A stretch of DNA of 11,492 nucleotides from Chloroflexota bacterium (lineage in GTDB: Bacteria > Chloroflexota > Dehalococcoidia > JABGRK01): contig DAOUZV010000025.1 in NCBI GenBank assembly GCA_030665485.1, forward strand, positions 1 to 11,492, written 5' to 3'. The notes under the pieces were generated by a model. It did not search any database, was not told where the DNA came from, and saw nothing but the letters and a program-made list of their open reading frames with translations. Every line of letters begins with the position of its first letter. Positions within the stretch are counted from its first letter, which is position 1. Made by a program: the position numbers and the translations under genes. This document shows positions 1-5,356 of this stretch, one piece after another.

Positions 1-1
1 A

Positions 2-343
2 ATAATAGGCATGTTCAAGGACAACCAGTTTGGTCCGGTGGTGATGTTCGGCATCGGTGGCGAGCTGGTTGAAGTTTACAAGGATGTGTCGTTCGGCATC
101 GTGCCCATACCCAAAAGATATGCAAAACAGATGATAAAGGATATAAAAGGCTATCCGTTGCTCGACGGTTATCGAGGGCGTGATCCTGTTGATATTGCTT
201 TTCTTGAGGATATGCTACTTAAACTTTCAGATTTTGCTAAAGATAACCCCGATATCAAAGAGGTGGATATAAATCCGGTTATAGCGTATGCTGATAAGGC
301 GATTGCTGTTGATGCTAGGGTTATACTTGAATCTGCGGCTTAA
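2..343 (+). CDS. ADP-forming acyl-CoA (acetyl-CoA) synthetase, C-terminal end of the ATP-grasp (beta) domain; 5' partial
   Basis: The reading frame is open at the left edge; the first full codon is at 2 and the gene ends at TAA 341-343. What remains (about 113 codons) matches the tail of the ATP-grasp domain of NDP-forming acyl-CoA synthetases: a GIGGELVEVYKDVSFGIVPI stretch, then KGYPLLDGYRGRDPVD, then EVDINPVIAY with the DINP motif. In this family the enzyme converts acetyl-CoA (or another acyl-CoA), ADP and phosphate into the free acid, CoA and ATP, so it conserves energy in anaerobes; it is cytoplasmic. The protein stops right after the ATP-grasp fold, so there is no C-terminal acetyltransferase domain as in some bacterial protein acetylases with this core. 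Whether the alpha (CoA-binding) part is fused upstream or is a separate gene cannot be seen, and the acyl substrate cannot be told from this fragment. The ATG at 11 is internal, not the start. Confidence 0.85.
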   Translation: MIGMFKDNQFGPVVMFGIGGELVEVYKDVSFGIVPIPKRYAKQMIKDIKGYPLLDGYRGRDPVDIAFLEDMLLKLSDFAKDNPDIKEVDINPVIAYADKAIAVDARVILESAA

Positions 344-356
344 GTTAACATAAAAT
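327..356 (+). promoter_or_regulatory. possible sigma70-type promoter for rpsP
   Basis: TTGAAT (327-332) and TAAAAT (351-356) are separated by 18 nt, with the -35 element inside the last codons of the upstream gene. If used, transcription would start near 363, right at the palindrome ahead of rpsP. This rests on hexamer similarity only, in an AT-rich stretch; read-through from the upstream gene is the alternative. Confidence 0.3.
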
Positions 357-364
357 AGAACAAA

Positions 365-382
365 AGGCTTTTTAAAAAGCCT
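365..382. repeat. perfect 18-bp palindrome upstream of rpsP
   Basis: AGGCTTTTT (365-373) is followed directly by its exact reverse complement AAAAAGCCT (374-382). There is no U-tract after it on the + strand, and the rpsP ribosome binding site begins two bases later, so it does not look like an ordinary intrinsic terminator. In RNA it could form a hairpin with a small loop at the 5' edge of the rpsP translation start; in DNA it could be a protein site. The function is not known. Confidence 0.6.
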
Positions 383-398
383 AGAGGAGAAAAAGGAA

Positions 399-674
399 TT
401 GGTAAAAATCAGACTTACTCGTAAAGGAGCTAAGAAAAAACCCAGCTATCGCATAGTAGCTGCGGACAGCCGTTCGCCCCGTGATGGTGCCTTTCTTGAG
501 ATTCTGGGTCACTATGATCCGATGACCGATCCCGAGACCGTGGTGATTGATGAAGAAAAGGCGTTAAAATGGCTATTAAACGGCGCTCAATCTACCAAAG
601 GTACGGAGCGCCTGCTTGTTAAGATGGGAATAATGGATAAACTTCAAGCTGCAAAAGCTAAGAGCAAAGTGTAA
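399..674 (+). CDS. rpsP: 30S ribosomal protein S16
   Basis: A 91-residue protein of normal length for bacterial S16. The N-terminal VKIRLTRKGAKKKPSYRIV block, the AADSRSPRDG loop and the ILGHYDP motif are all family hallmarks. S16 binds 16S rRNA and helps assemble the body of the small ribosomal subunit. The start is TTG at 399, because the S16 N-terminus (MVKIRL) is reached exactly there and a purine-rich site AGAGGAGA (383-390) with a further AAAAGGA lies just upstream. There is no ATG in a better place. The stop at 672-674 is only 3 nt before the next gene, so the two are surely cotranscribed. The lysine-rich tail (AAKAKSKV) is typical of the family. Confidence 0.97.
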   Translation: MVKIRLTRKGAKKKPSYRIVAADSRSPRDGAFLEILGHYDPMTDPETVVIDEEKALKWLLNGAQSTKGTERLLVKMGIMDKLQAAKAKSKV

Positions 675-677
675 AAC

Positions 678-902
678 ATGAAAGAACTGGTTGAATATAT
701 TGCCAAGTCCATTGTGGATGAGCCCGATGAGGTAACCGTTACCGAGGGCTATGGAGATGGCGTTGTTTTAACGCTGCATGTTGCCCCCGACGATATGGGC
801 AAGGTTATTGGAAAGCAGGGGCGCATTGCCTCCGCCATACGCGCCTTGCTTAAGGTTGCCGCTATAAAGCAGGGCAGCAGGATTACTCTTAATATCGAGT
901 AG
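678..902 (+). CDS. khpA: KH-domain RNA-binding protein, KhpA family (YlqC-like)
   Basis: A 74-residue protein made of a single KH domain. The core VIGKQGRIASAIRALLK carries the GxxG RNA-binding loop (G45-K-Q-G48). Length and position between rpsP and rimM fit the KhpA/YlqC family. In Gram-positive bacteria these proteins bind RNA broadly, often as a heterodimer with KhpB (Jag), and affect cell size or division and RNA turnover; the role here is inferred from family. The ATG at 678 follows the rpsP stop by 3 nt. No strong ribosome binding site precedes it, which suggests translational coupling to rpsP. Confidence 0.93.
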   Translation: MKELVEYIAKSIVDEPDEVTVTEGYGDGVVLTLHVAPDDMGKVIGKQGRIASAIRALLKVAAIKQGSRITLNIE

Positions 903-915
903 GGCCAAAGCCGCC

Positions 916-1410
916 ATGGAAAATGATTATTTAATTATCGGGCGTGTTCTGGCTCCGTGGGGACTTAAGGGAGACCTCAAGGCCGAAATCCTCACCGACT
1001 TTCCTCAAAGATTTGCTCCCGGTCGAACAGTCTACGTGGGGCAGACCCCTATGACCGTCGAAAGAAGCAGGTTCCATAAAGGCAACGTTATCCTCAAACT
1101 GGCCCGTGTCGACAGCGTAGAACAGGTCGAAGCACTTAAAGGCAAGTATCTGCAAATCCCGCAAAGCGAGTCCATGCCACTTGAAGACGATGAGTATTAT
1201 CAGTTCCAGATAATCGGGCTTGAGGTAAGCACCACTGATGGCAGGCTGCTGGGCAAGATAGAGCAGATTATACCTACCGGTAGCAACGATGTATATATGG
1301 TCAAAGGTCAAGACGGTGAGTTCCTGATTCCCGCTATAGAGGATGTGGTAAAGCAGGTGGACTTGGATAAGGAAACCATGACTATAGAAGAAATTGACGG
1401 ATTGCTCTAG
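916..1410 (+). CDS. rimM: ribosome maturation factor RimM (16S rRNA processing)
   Basis: A 164-residue protein, normal for RimM. The N-terminal beta-barrel shows the family motif IIGRVLAPWGLKGDLKAEIL (residues 7-26). The C-terminal PRC-barrel domain starts near residue 94 (EYYQFQIIGLEV) and includes GSNDVYMV (122-129) and FLIPAIEDVV (136-145). RimM binds S19 and helps mature the 30S head domain and 16S rRNA. The gene lies 13 nt after khpA in the conserved rpsP-KH-rimM order. In many bacteria trmD and rplS follow; here the next 485 nt hold only a dead comF and a promoter. The ATG at 916 gives the expected N-terminus, but the region before it (GGCCAAAGCCGCC) is a poor ribosome binding site. Confidence 0.96.
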   Translation: MENDYLIIGRVLAPWGLKGDLKAEILTDFPQRFAPGRTVYVGQTPMTVERSRFHKGNVILKLARVDSVEQVEALKGKYLQIPQSESMPLEDDEYYQFQIIGLEVSTTDGRLLGKIEQIIPTGSNDVYMVKGQDGEFLIPAIEDVVKQVDLDKETMTIEEIDGLL

Positions 1411-1421
1411 TCGAACGCGTC

Positions 1422-1749
1422 ATGCCTTTTTCAGAGCGTCTAATCAAGATAAATGAAAAAGCTTGATACCTGCTGCCTCCTTCTAAACGCATAGGTTGTG
1501 GCCGTAACGGTGAATAGATTTGCCGAACCTGCCGCAAGTCGCTTTCCTCGATTGAACATCTCATGTGTGATCATTGCGGTATCCCCGTTGAGCAGGATGA
1601 TTTGTATGCCATGTGCCGGCGGCGCTTTGGCCGGTTGAGACGTTTTGTTAATAGATGATGTTTGCACCACAGGAGCAACGCTGAAGTCATGCACTGCGGC
1701 GCTAAGGGAAAAGGGCGTTTTTTGGGGGTGCGGGCTCACCTTTGCGTGA
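1422..1749 (+). pseudogene. comF: decayed comF (double zinc ribbon / phosphoribosyltransferase family) with large internal deletion
   Basis: No intact frame exists here, but two frames read together give ComF. From ATG 1422 one frame gives MPFSERLIKINEKA, a TGA stop (1464-1466), YLLPPSKRIGCGRNGE, a TAG stop (1515-1517), ICRTCRKSL, then MCDHCGIPV and AMCRRRF. This is the N-terminal double zinc ribbon, ending at TGA 1656. A second frame, from about 1621, gives GALAG, a TGA stop (1636-1638), then DVLLIDDVCTTGATL, the PRPP-binding signature of ComF, and runs to WGCGLTFA and TGA 1747-1749, which matches the natural ComF C-terminus. Intact ComF is about 220-240 residues; here about 109 codons are left, so roughly 120 central codons were lost at a junction near 1614-1624, out of frame. 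Two zinc-ribbon cysteines appear as CGC (Arg) at 1488 and 1623. ComF proteins serve DNA uptake or related DNA metabolism; this copy cannot make one. Confidence 0.88.
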
Positions 1750-1761
1750 GACGCCTGACGA

Positions 1762-1789
1762 TTGACAATAGTCTTGAGTTTAGTGTAAA
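1762..1789 (+). promoter_or_regulatory. likely sigma70-type promoter for the iron-sulfur protein gene
   Basis: A perfect -35 hexamer TTGACA (1762-1767) is followed after 16 nt by a weaker -10, TGTAAA (1784-1789). It lies just past the end of the comF remnant. Transcription would start near 1796 and leave a leader of about 100 nt before ATG 1896. The -35 is convincing; the -10 is only moderate. Confidence 0.5.
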
Positions 1790-1895
1790 CTGAATGTGCA
1801 GTTTTTTCTACTATGGTGGTAATGTTTATACAGCGCGCCTACAGAAAAACAGCGGATTAAGTAAGCTGTCTATATATCGAAAGGAGAAATAGAAT

Positions 1896-3257
1896 ATGAA
1901 GGCAGAACGGGGTAAATGGGTTCCCGAATCCATGCCGTACGATGTAGAGTCCAGAAAAAATTACAAGCCTCAGATTGAACCATCTGACATGGGGCTTCTG
2001 CTCGATCGTGTTGGCGCTTATAAAAAAGGCCCGAAGGCACAGCCGGTTCCCGATGTTGATGAGTCTCACGACATCTACGATGTACTCTGTGACAGATTGG
2101 CCTATCCCAACTCGGTAAGAGTTCGCCGCTTGCTTGAATGGGAGTTTTCCGAGCTTGAGATGGAAGTGTGTCACCTGCTCAAGGATATGGATCTGGATAA
2201 CCAGGCGGAAAATCTGGCCGAGATGCTCGATGTCCCTGTAACCAAGATGAAGGATGTCTTGATGTCACTGTTCCAGAAGGGCGCCATCTTCCCCAGAGAT
2301 TACAAGACCTGGAGAGGATACAGGTTCCTGCCGCGTGGTCTGTATCAGTTGCATGACGGCGGCATGACCAATGCCGCGCTGGACATGAAATATGGGCCTA
2401 CGGTATACAACCTGTGGAACGATTTTGTAATTCACGACGAGGCCACAAGAGTAAAAGAAACCTATGACCGCTGGCGTGAAGAGGGTGCTCCTACCGACCT
2501 GGGCCGCAGGGTGCTGCCGGCATATGAAGCTATGCTGCTCAGCCCCGATGCCGACCAGATTCAGCCCTGGGAAGATGCCCGGGCAATTATCGATGCCGTT
2601 GATTTGATTGCGCTGGCACCATGTTCCTGCCGCAAGCGTGTATCTGGCGGTGGTATGACCTGCAAGAGAACCAAGGCTCAGGTGTGCTTGAACTTCGACA
2701 AGGCCGCTACCGGCGTTATTTACAAGCATGGCCGTGAGATCACCAAGGAAGAGGCCCTGCAGGTAATGCATCAGGCCAACATTGATGGTCTGGTACACTC
2801 CATGGAGCACTTCCAGACTCTGAGGCCGTATCTGTTGTGTGCATGCTGCGATTGCTGCTGCCACCACTGGGCACCTACGGCGCAGTCTGGATGGAAGCCC
2901 GAGTACCGCTTCCGCAAATCCCGCTGGGAAGTTGAGATTTCTCAGGGCGCCTGTGATGCCTGTATAGAGGTTAAGGAAGGCCCGAAGTGTATATCCGTCT
3001 GCCAGTTCAACGCAATTGAGATGCGCGAGATGGACAACTACCTGGAGGCACCCATGCCCGAGCCATGGCTTATCCAGAACGTCAAGGCATTTGTTGATCT
3101 GGACAGGTGTTGGGGATGCTTAAGCTGCGTGCTGGTATGTCCTTCCCATGCAATAACCGCCCTTTGCGTGCGCGATGAGGAATGGGTACCTGAGTCACGA
3201 ACCGCTCCTGCCCCGAGGCGTGTTGAGTATCAGCAGAGAATCGAAGTCCACGACTAA
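1896..3257 (+). CDS. cysteine-rich iron-sulfur protein with winged-helix-like region and two ferredoxin [4Fe-4S] motifs; function unknown
   Basis: A 453-residue cytoplasmic-looking protein without signal peptide or membrane segment. Residues about 80-150 resemble a winged helix: AENLAEMLDVPVTKMKDVL, then LFQKGAIFPRDY, a turn and a basic stretch. Residues 240-265 carry APCSCRKR (C243, C245) with C256 and C264. Residues 315-322 are the dense cluster C-A-C-C-D-C-C-C followed by HH. The C-terminus has two ferredoxin sites: C353-x2-C356-x8-C365-x3-C369 and the classical C405-x2-C408-x2-C411-x3-C415-P. There are 21 cysteines in all. The paired ferredoxin motifs should bind two [4Fe-4S] clusters; the upstream cysteines may bind a further cluster or a metal (inference). 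No catalytic domain is recognisable, so an electron-transfer or redox-sensing role is only a guess. The start is well set: AAAGGAG (1880-1886) lies 9 nt before ATG. The gene has its own promoter and seems rich in C/G-ending codons, which would fit high expression. Confidence 0.85.
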   Translation: MKAERGKWVPESMPYDVESRKNYKPQIEPSDMGLLLDRVGAYKKGPKAQPVPDVDESHDIYDVLCDRLAYPNSVRVRRLLEWEFSELEMEVCHLLKDMDLDNQAENLAEMLDVPVTKMKDVLMSLFQKGAIFPRDYKTWRGYRFLPRGLYQLHDGGMTNAALDMKYGPTVYNLWNDFVIHDEATRVKETYDRWREEGAPTDLGRRVLPAYEAMLLSPDADQIQPWEDARAIIDAVDLIALAPCSCRKRVSGGGMTCKRTKAQVCLNFDKAATGVIYKHGREITKEEALQVMHQANIDGLVHSMEHFQTLRPYLLCACCDCCCHHWAPTAQSGWKPEYRFRKSRWEVEISQGACDACIEVKEGPKCISVCQFNAIEMREMDNYLEAPMPEPWLIQNVKAFVDLDRCWGCLSCVLVCPSHAITALCVRDEEWVPESRTAPAPRRVEYQQRIEVHD

Positions 3258-3314
3258 TCGAACCAACAGCTTTTCACTAAGGAGCATGTTAGGTTAAACA
3301 AAGTCTAGATAAGA

Positions 3315-3344
3315 AGGGTCGAGATATTAAAATGTCTCGACCCT
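3315..3344 (+). terminator. strong hairpin between the iron-sulfur gene and the small zinc-ribbon gene (attenuator or processing site)
   Basis: GGGTCGAGA (3316-3324) pairs perfectly with TCTCGACCC (3335-3343). With one T-G wobble and flanking A-T pairs the stem reaches about 13 bp around a 4-nt TAAA loop. No T-run follows (TGACGATATAC), so it is not a standard intrinsic terminator. It could stabilise the 3' end of the upstream mRNA, act as a partial terminator or mark an RNA-processing site. The hairpin is certain from sequence; its role is not. Confidence 0.5.
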
Positions 3345-3377
3345 GACGATATACAAACAAAAAGGGGGTATATCTTA

Positions 3378-3548
3378 ATGGCAAAAAGAAAGTGTGATTC
3401 CTGTGGTCTGCCCAGAAATGAAGAGGGTGGAAAAGAGTGCGTGGAAGGGCACTGGATGTGCAAGGGCTGTTCCTTCAGCGGACAGGTTGGCTTTGCCAGA
3501 ACCACATGTAATGTGTGCGGCGAGCCTTTAAAAGAGGAAACTGCATAG
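3378..3548 (+). CDS. small zinc-ribbon protein, 56 residues, function unknown
   Basis: ATG 3378 to TAG 3546-3548 encodes a short basic-to-neutral protein beginning MAKRKCDSCGLPR. It holds three CxxC knuckles, C6-x2-C9, C28-x2-C31 and C44-x2-C47 (the last as CNVCGEP), plus C21. This would suit one or two structural zinc sites of the rubredoxin/zinc-ribbon kind. There is no enzymatic motif. A clear ribosome binding site AAAGGGGG (3361-3368) lies 9 nt before the start, and base use looks like the neighbouring genes, so it is very likely real despite its size. It sits 120 nt behind the large iron-sulfur protein gene, separated by a hairpin and followed by a terminator, so the two probably share a transcript. 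It may be a partner or accessory of that protein, but nothing in the sequence proves this. An RNA- or DNA-binding zinc ribbon is the other option. Confidence 0.75.
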   Translation: MAKRKCDSCGLPRNEEGGKECVEGHWMCKGCSFSGQVGFARTTCNVCGEPLKEETA

Positions 3549-3577
3549 GTTTTTGCTTGCAGTGAGGTTTAATTAGA

Positions 3578-3626
3578 AAAACCGGGGTTTTTTGAATCAG
3601 GCTTTGATGAAAAGAGTCCCGGTTTT
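3578..3626 (+). terminator. likely intrinsic terminator after the zinc-ribbon gene
   Basis: AAAACCGGG (3578-3586) pairs with CCCGGTTTT (3618-3626). The stem continues inward through G-T wobbles and T-A pairs to about 16 bp, with a loop of about 17 nt. The 3' arm ends in TTTT, then CAACTTTC. The A-run on the 5' side and T-run on the 3' side make it usable in both directions. It closes the iron-sulfur/zinc-ribbon unit before plsC. Confidence 0.6.
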
Positions 3627-3712
3627 CAACTTTCAGGGTTACCATTTGCTCGTTTTTATGATATTGTTTAGCGGTTCATTATGATTTTGTTATTTTTATC
3701 AGTTGGAGCCAG

Positions 3713-4417
3713 ATGGATTTCATATACAGACAGGTAATGTCTGTCCTATATTACCTTTGTATGACAACTATGAAGGTACTGCTGGTCATACTGTGCCGCT
3801 GGCGCGTTTATGGTCAGGACAATCTGCCTGAAGAAGGCCCCGTACTCATCGTTTCCAACCATATGAATTTCATAGATCCGCCGCTACTGGCTGCCAGCCT
3901 TCGCCGTAAGCTGACGTTCATGGCCAAAAGAGAGCTTTTCGAGTCGTGGATGTCGCGTCCTATTGTTCAGGCGTTTGCTTTCTCCGTAAGCCGAGGTGTT
4001 CCCAATAAAGAATCGTTGCACCATGCTGCTTCAACTCTTCAAAAGGGCAAACCATTGGTCATGTTCCCGGAGGGTAGAAGAAGCCCCAACGCGCAGATGA
4101 TGGAGGGTTTTCCCGGATCGTCGCTTATTGCGCTGAAGGCTGGCGTTCCAATTCTTCCCATTGGCATCACCGGCTCTGAAAAGCTGAAGAATTTCTTTCA
4201 CGTTTTCAAACATAATCACATCACAGTCAATGTGGGTAAGCCCTTTGATTTACCTGAAGCCGATAGCGTGCCTACTCGCAAGCAATTGGTAGAAACCACT
4301 GATATGATCATGTATCGTATTGCGGATCTACTGCCGAAAGAATATCAAGGTGTGTACAGCAAAAACGGTAATAGTGAGCAAGAGGGGGTATTGGTTGGAG
4401 ATAAAACGTGCCTCTGA
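3713..4417 (+). CDS. plsC: 1-acyl-sn-glycerol-3-phosphate acyltransferase (PlsC family)
   Basis: A 234-residue member of the PlsC/LPLAT family. The catalytic motif I is NHMNFID (H50 and D55), motif II is around SVSRGVP (91-97), motif III is FPEGRRS (118-124) and motif IV is VPILPIGI (145-152). The order and spacing are those of active acyltransferases. A hydrophobic segment at residues 10-28 should hold it to the inner face of the membrane. It is expected to transfer an acyl group to the sn-2 position of lysophosphatidic acid, giving phosphatidic acid. The ATG at 3713 has only a weak GGAG (3705-3708) set close to it; ATG 3737 (residue 9) is a possible later start. Upstream, two TATGAT hexamers (3657-3662 and 3680-3685) lack convincing -35 partners, so the promoter is unclear. 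The 3' end overlaps ispH by 23 nt. Confidence 0.93.
   Translation: MDFIYRQVMSVLYYLCMTTMKVLLVILCRWRVYGQDNLPEEGPVLIVSNHMNFIDPPLLAASLRRKLTFMAKRELFESWMSRPIVQAFAFSVSRGVPNKESLHHAASTLQKGKPLVMFPEGRRSPNAQMMEGFPGSSLIALKAGVPILPIGITGSEKLKNFFHVFKHNHITVNVGKPFDLPEADSVPTRKQLVETTDMIMYRIADLLPKEYQGVYSKNGNSEQEGVLVGDKTCL
4381..4388 (+). promoter_or_regulatory. ribosome binding site that sets the TTG start of ispH
   Basis: AGAGGGGG, inside the end of plsC, lies 6 nt before TTG 4395. It is the only good Shine-Dalgarno-like site in reach of a start that gives the conserved IspH N-terminus, so it decides against the longer frame beginning at ATG 4320. Confidence 0.6.
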
Positions 4418-5252
4418 AATGGGATTCTGTTTTGGCGTAAGAAGGGCCCTGGACTTGGTGCGGAAGGCTATAGGGGAACAGGGGCACCTTCAAAGTTTGG
4501 GCGCCATAGTGCATAACCAGAAGGTAGTCTATGATCTGGAGCAAATCGGCGTAACCGTTGCCGGCAGCCTGGATGATGTAACCTCGGATACCGTTGTTGT
4601 CACCTCTCACGGCGTTGGCCCCAATATCATTAAGAACATACAGGACAAGGGGCTGAAAATAGTCGATACAACCTGCCCGCACGTTAAAAAGGCCCAGAAT
4701 ATTGCCGGCAAGCTGGCCGATGAGGGTTACTCAATAGTAATTTTTGGCGAAGAGGGCCACCCGGAGGTGCAGGGTCTTTTGGGCTGGTCTGAGGGGAAGG
4801 GAACGGTTGCTATCGATTGGTCGGGCCTGTCCGACGAAATACCACATCGGCTGGGCATAATATCGCAAACCACCCAGAGCCCAAAGAATTACGCTGAGTT
4901 TGTTAAGTATGCCGTTTCCATGCTGAGTGACATTTCTGAGCTGCGCGTTTTTTCCACCATCTGCGAGGCCACCAGCAAAAGGCTGGCAGCGGCGCTTGAA
5001 CTGTCGAAAACGGTTGATGTGATGATTGTGATTGGAGGCATTAACAGCTCCAACACAAAAAGGCTTGCCGAGGCGTGTTTGTCGCAAGGCGTGACAACGT
5101 ACCACATTGAGCAGAATGAGCAGATAGAGCCATCATGGTTTGAAATAAACAGCAAAGTCGGTGTAACTGCAGGCGCCTCCACTCCTGATGTTATTATTGA
5201 CAGTGTAATAGAAAAACTTAAGCTTGTGGCCGGTGCTGGAAAGCCATCTTAA
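4395..5252 (+). CDS. ispH: 4-hydroxy-3-methylbut-2-enyl diphosphate reductase
   Basis: A 285-residue protein from TTG 4395. IspH reduces HMBPP to isopentenyl and dimethylallyl diphosphate, the last step of the MEP pathway, using a [4Fe-4S] cluster. The three cluster cysteines are present: C12 in GFCFGVRRA, C94 in DTTCPHV and C190 in STICEAT. The active-site GHPEV (H122, E124), SHGV, QTT (158-160), SSNTKRL and VTAGASTPD motifs are also intact. The frame is open further up to ATG 4320, but the extra residues (MRIYCRKNIK and on) lie wholly inside plsC and are not family-like, while TTG 4395 has a ribosome binding site and puts the first cysteine at position 12, as in E. coli. The overlap with plsC implies translational coupling. 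It links isoprenoid and phospholipid synthesis in one transcript; the 3' end is followed by about 100 nt with a new promoter. Confidence 0.95.
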   Translation: MEIKRASEMGFCFGVRRALDLVRKAIGEQGHLQSLGAIVHNQKVVYDLEQIGVTVAGSLDDVTSDTVVVTSHGVGPNIIKNIQDKGLKIVDTTCPHVKKAQNIAGKLADEGYSIVIFGEEGHPEVQGLLGWSEGKGTVAIDWSGLSDEIPHRLGIISQTTQSPKNYAEFVKYAVSMLSDISELRVFSTICEATSKRLAAALELSKTVDVMIVIGGINSSNTKRLAEACLSQGVTTYHIEQNEQIEPSWFEINSKVGVTAGASTPDVIIDSVIEKLKLVAGAGKPS

Positions 5253-5293
5253 AGCGATTATTAGCTAAAATATACATTTTAAAGGTCCAATCG

Positions 5294-5302
5294 TGTTATA
5301 AT
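5294..5302 (+). promoter_or_regulatory. extended -10 promoter for the ppsA-dgt-dnaG-sigA run
   Basis: A consensus TATAAT (5297-5302) is preceded by TG one base upstream (5294-5295), the extended -10 arrangement. No good -35 is seen at the usual distance (around 5274-5279), which is tolerated in extended -10 promoters. Transcription would start near 5309, about 50 nt ahead of the ppsA start. It is the only promoter-like site found for the four-gene run. Confidence 0.6.
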
Positions 5303-5356
5303 GTGGGATAACTAACAATCGACGAATTATTACATATGAGGTTCTAGGAGGATTTA

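Noticed and set aside
1440..1739. Antisense open frame of 99 codons in the spacer after rimM
   Set aside because: The + strand of the same stretch carries recognisable ComF motifs, so this frame is a shadow of a decayed gene.
1735..1750. CTCAC/GTGAG hairpin at the end of the comF remnant as a terminator
   Set aside because: A five-pair stem without a T-run; it falls on the last codons of the former gene and may be chance.
2265..2867. Antisense open frame of 200 codons inside the iron-sulfur gene
   Set aside because: The + strand holds a complete protein with ordered cysteine motifs and a good ribosome binding site; the antisense product resembles nothing.
3279..3297. Mini reading frame (AAGGAG then ATG, three codons) after the iron-sulfur gene
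   Set aside because: The ribosome binding site is too close to the ATG and the peptide is only three residues; most likely chance.
4320..4394. Upstream extension of ispH to ATG 4320
   Set aside because: The added residues lie entirely within plsC, are unlike IspH N-termini and have no better ribosome binding site than TTG 4395.
5266..5281. Inverted repeat TAAAAT/ATTTTA after ispH as a terminator
   Set aside because: The stem is only six A-T pairs, with no G-C base and no following T-run.
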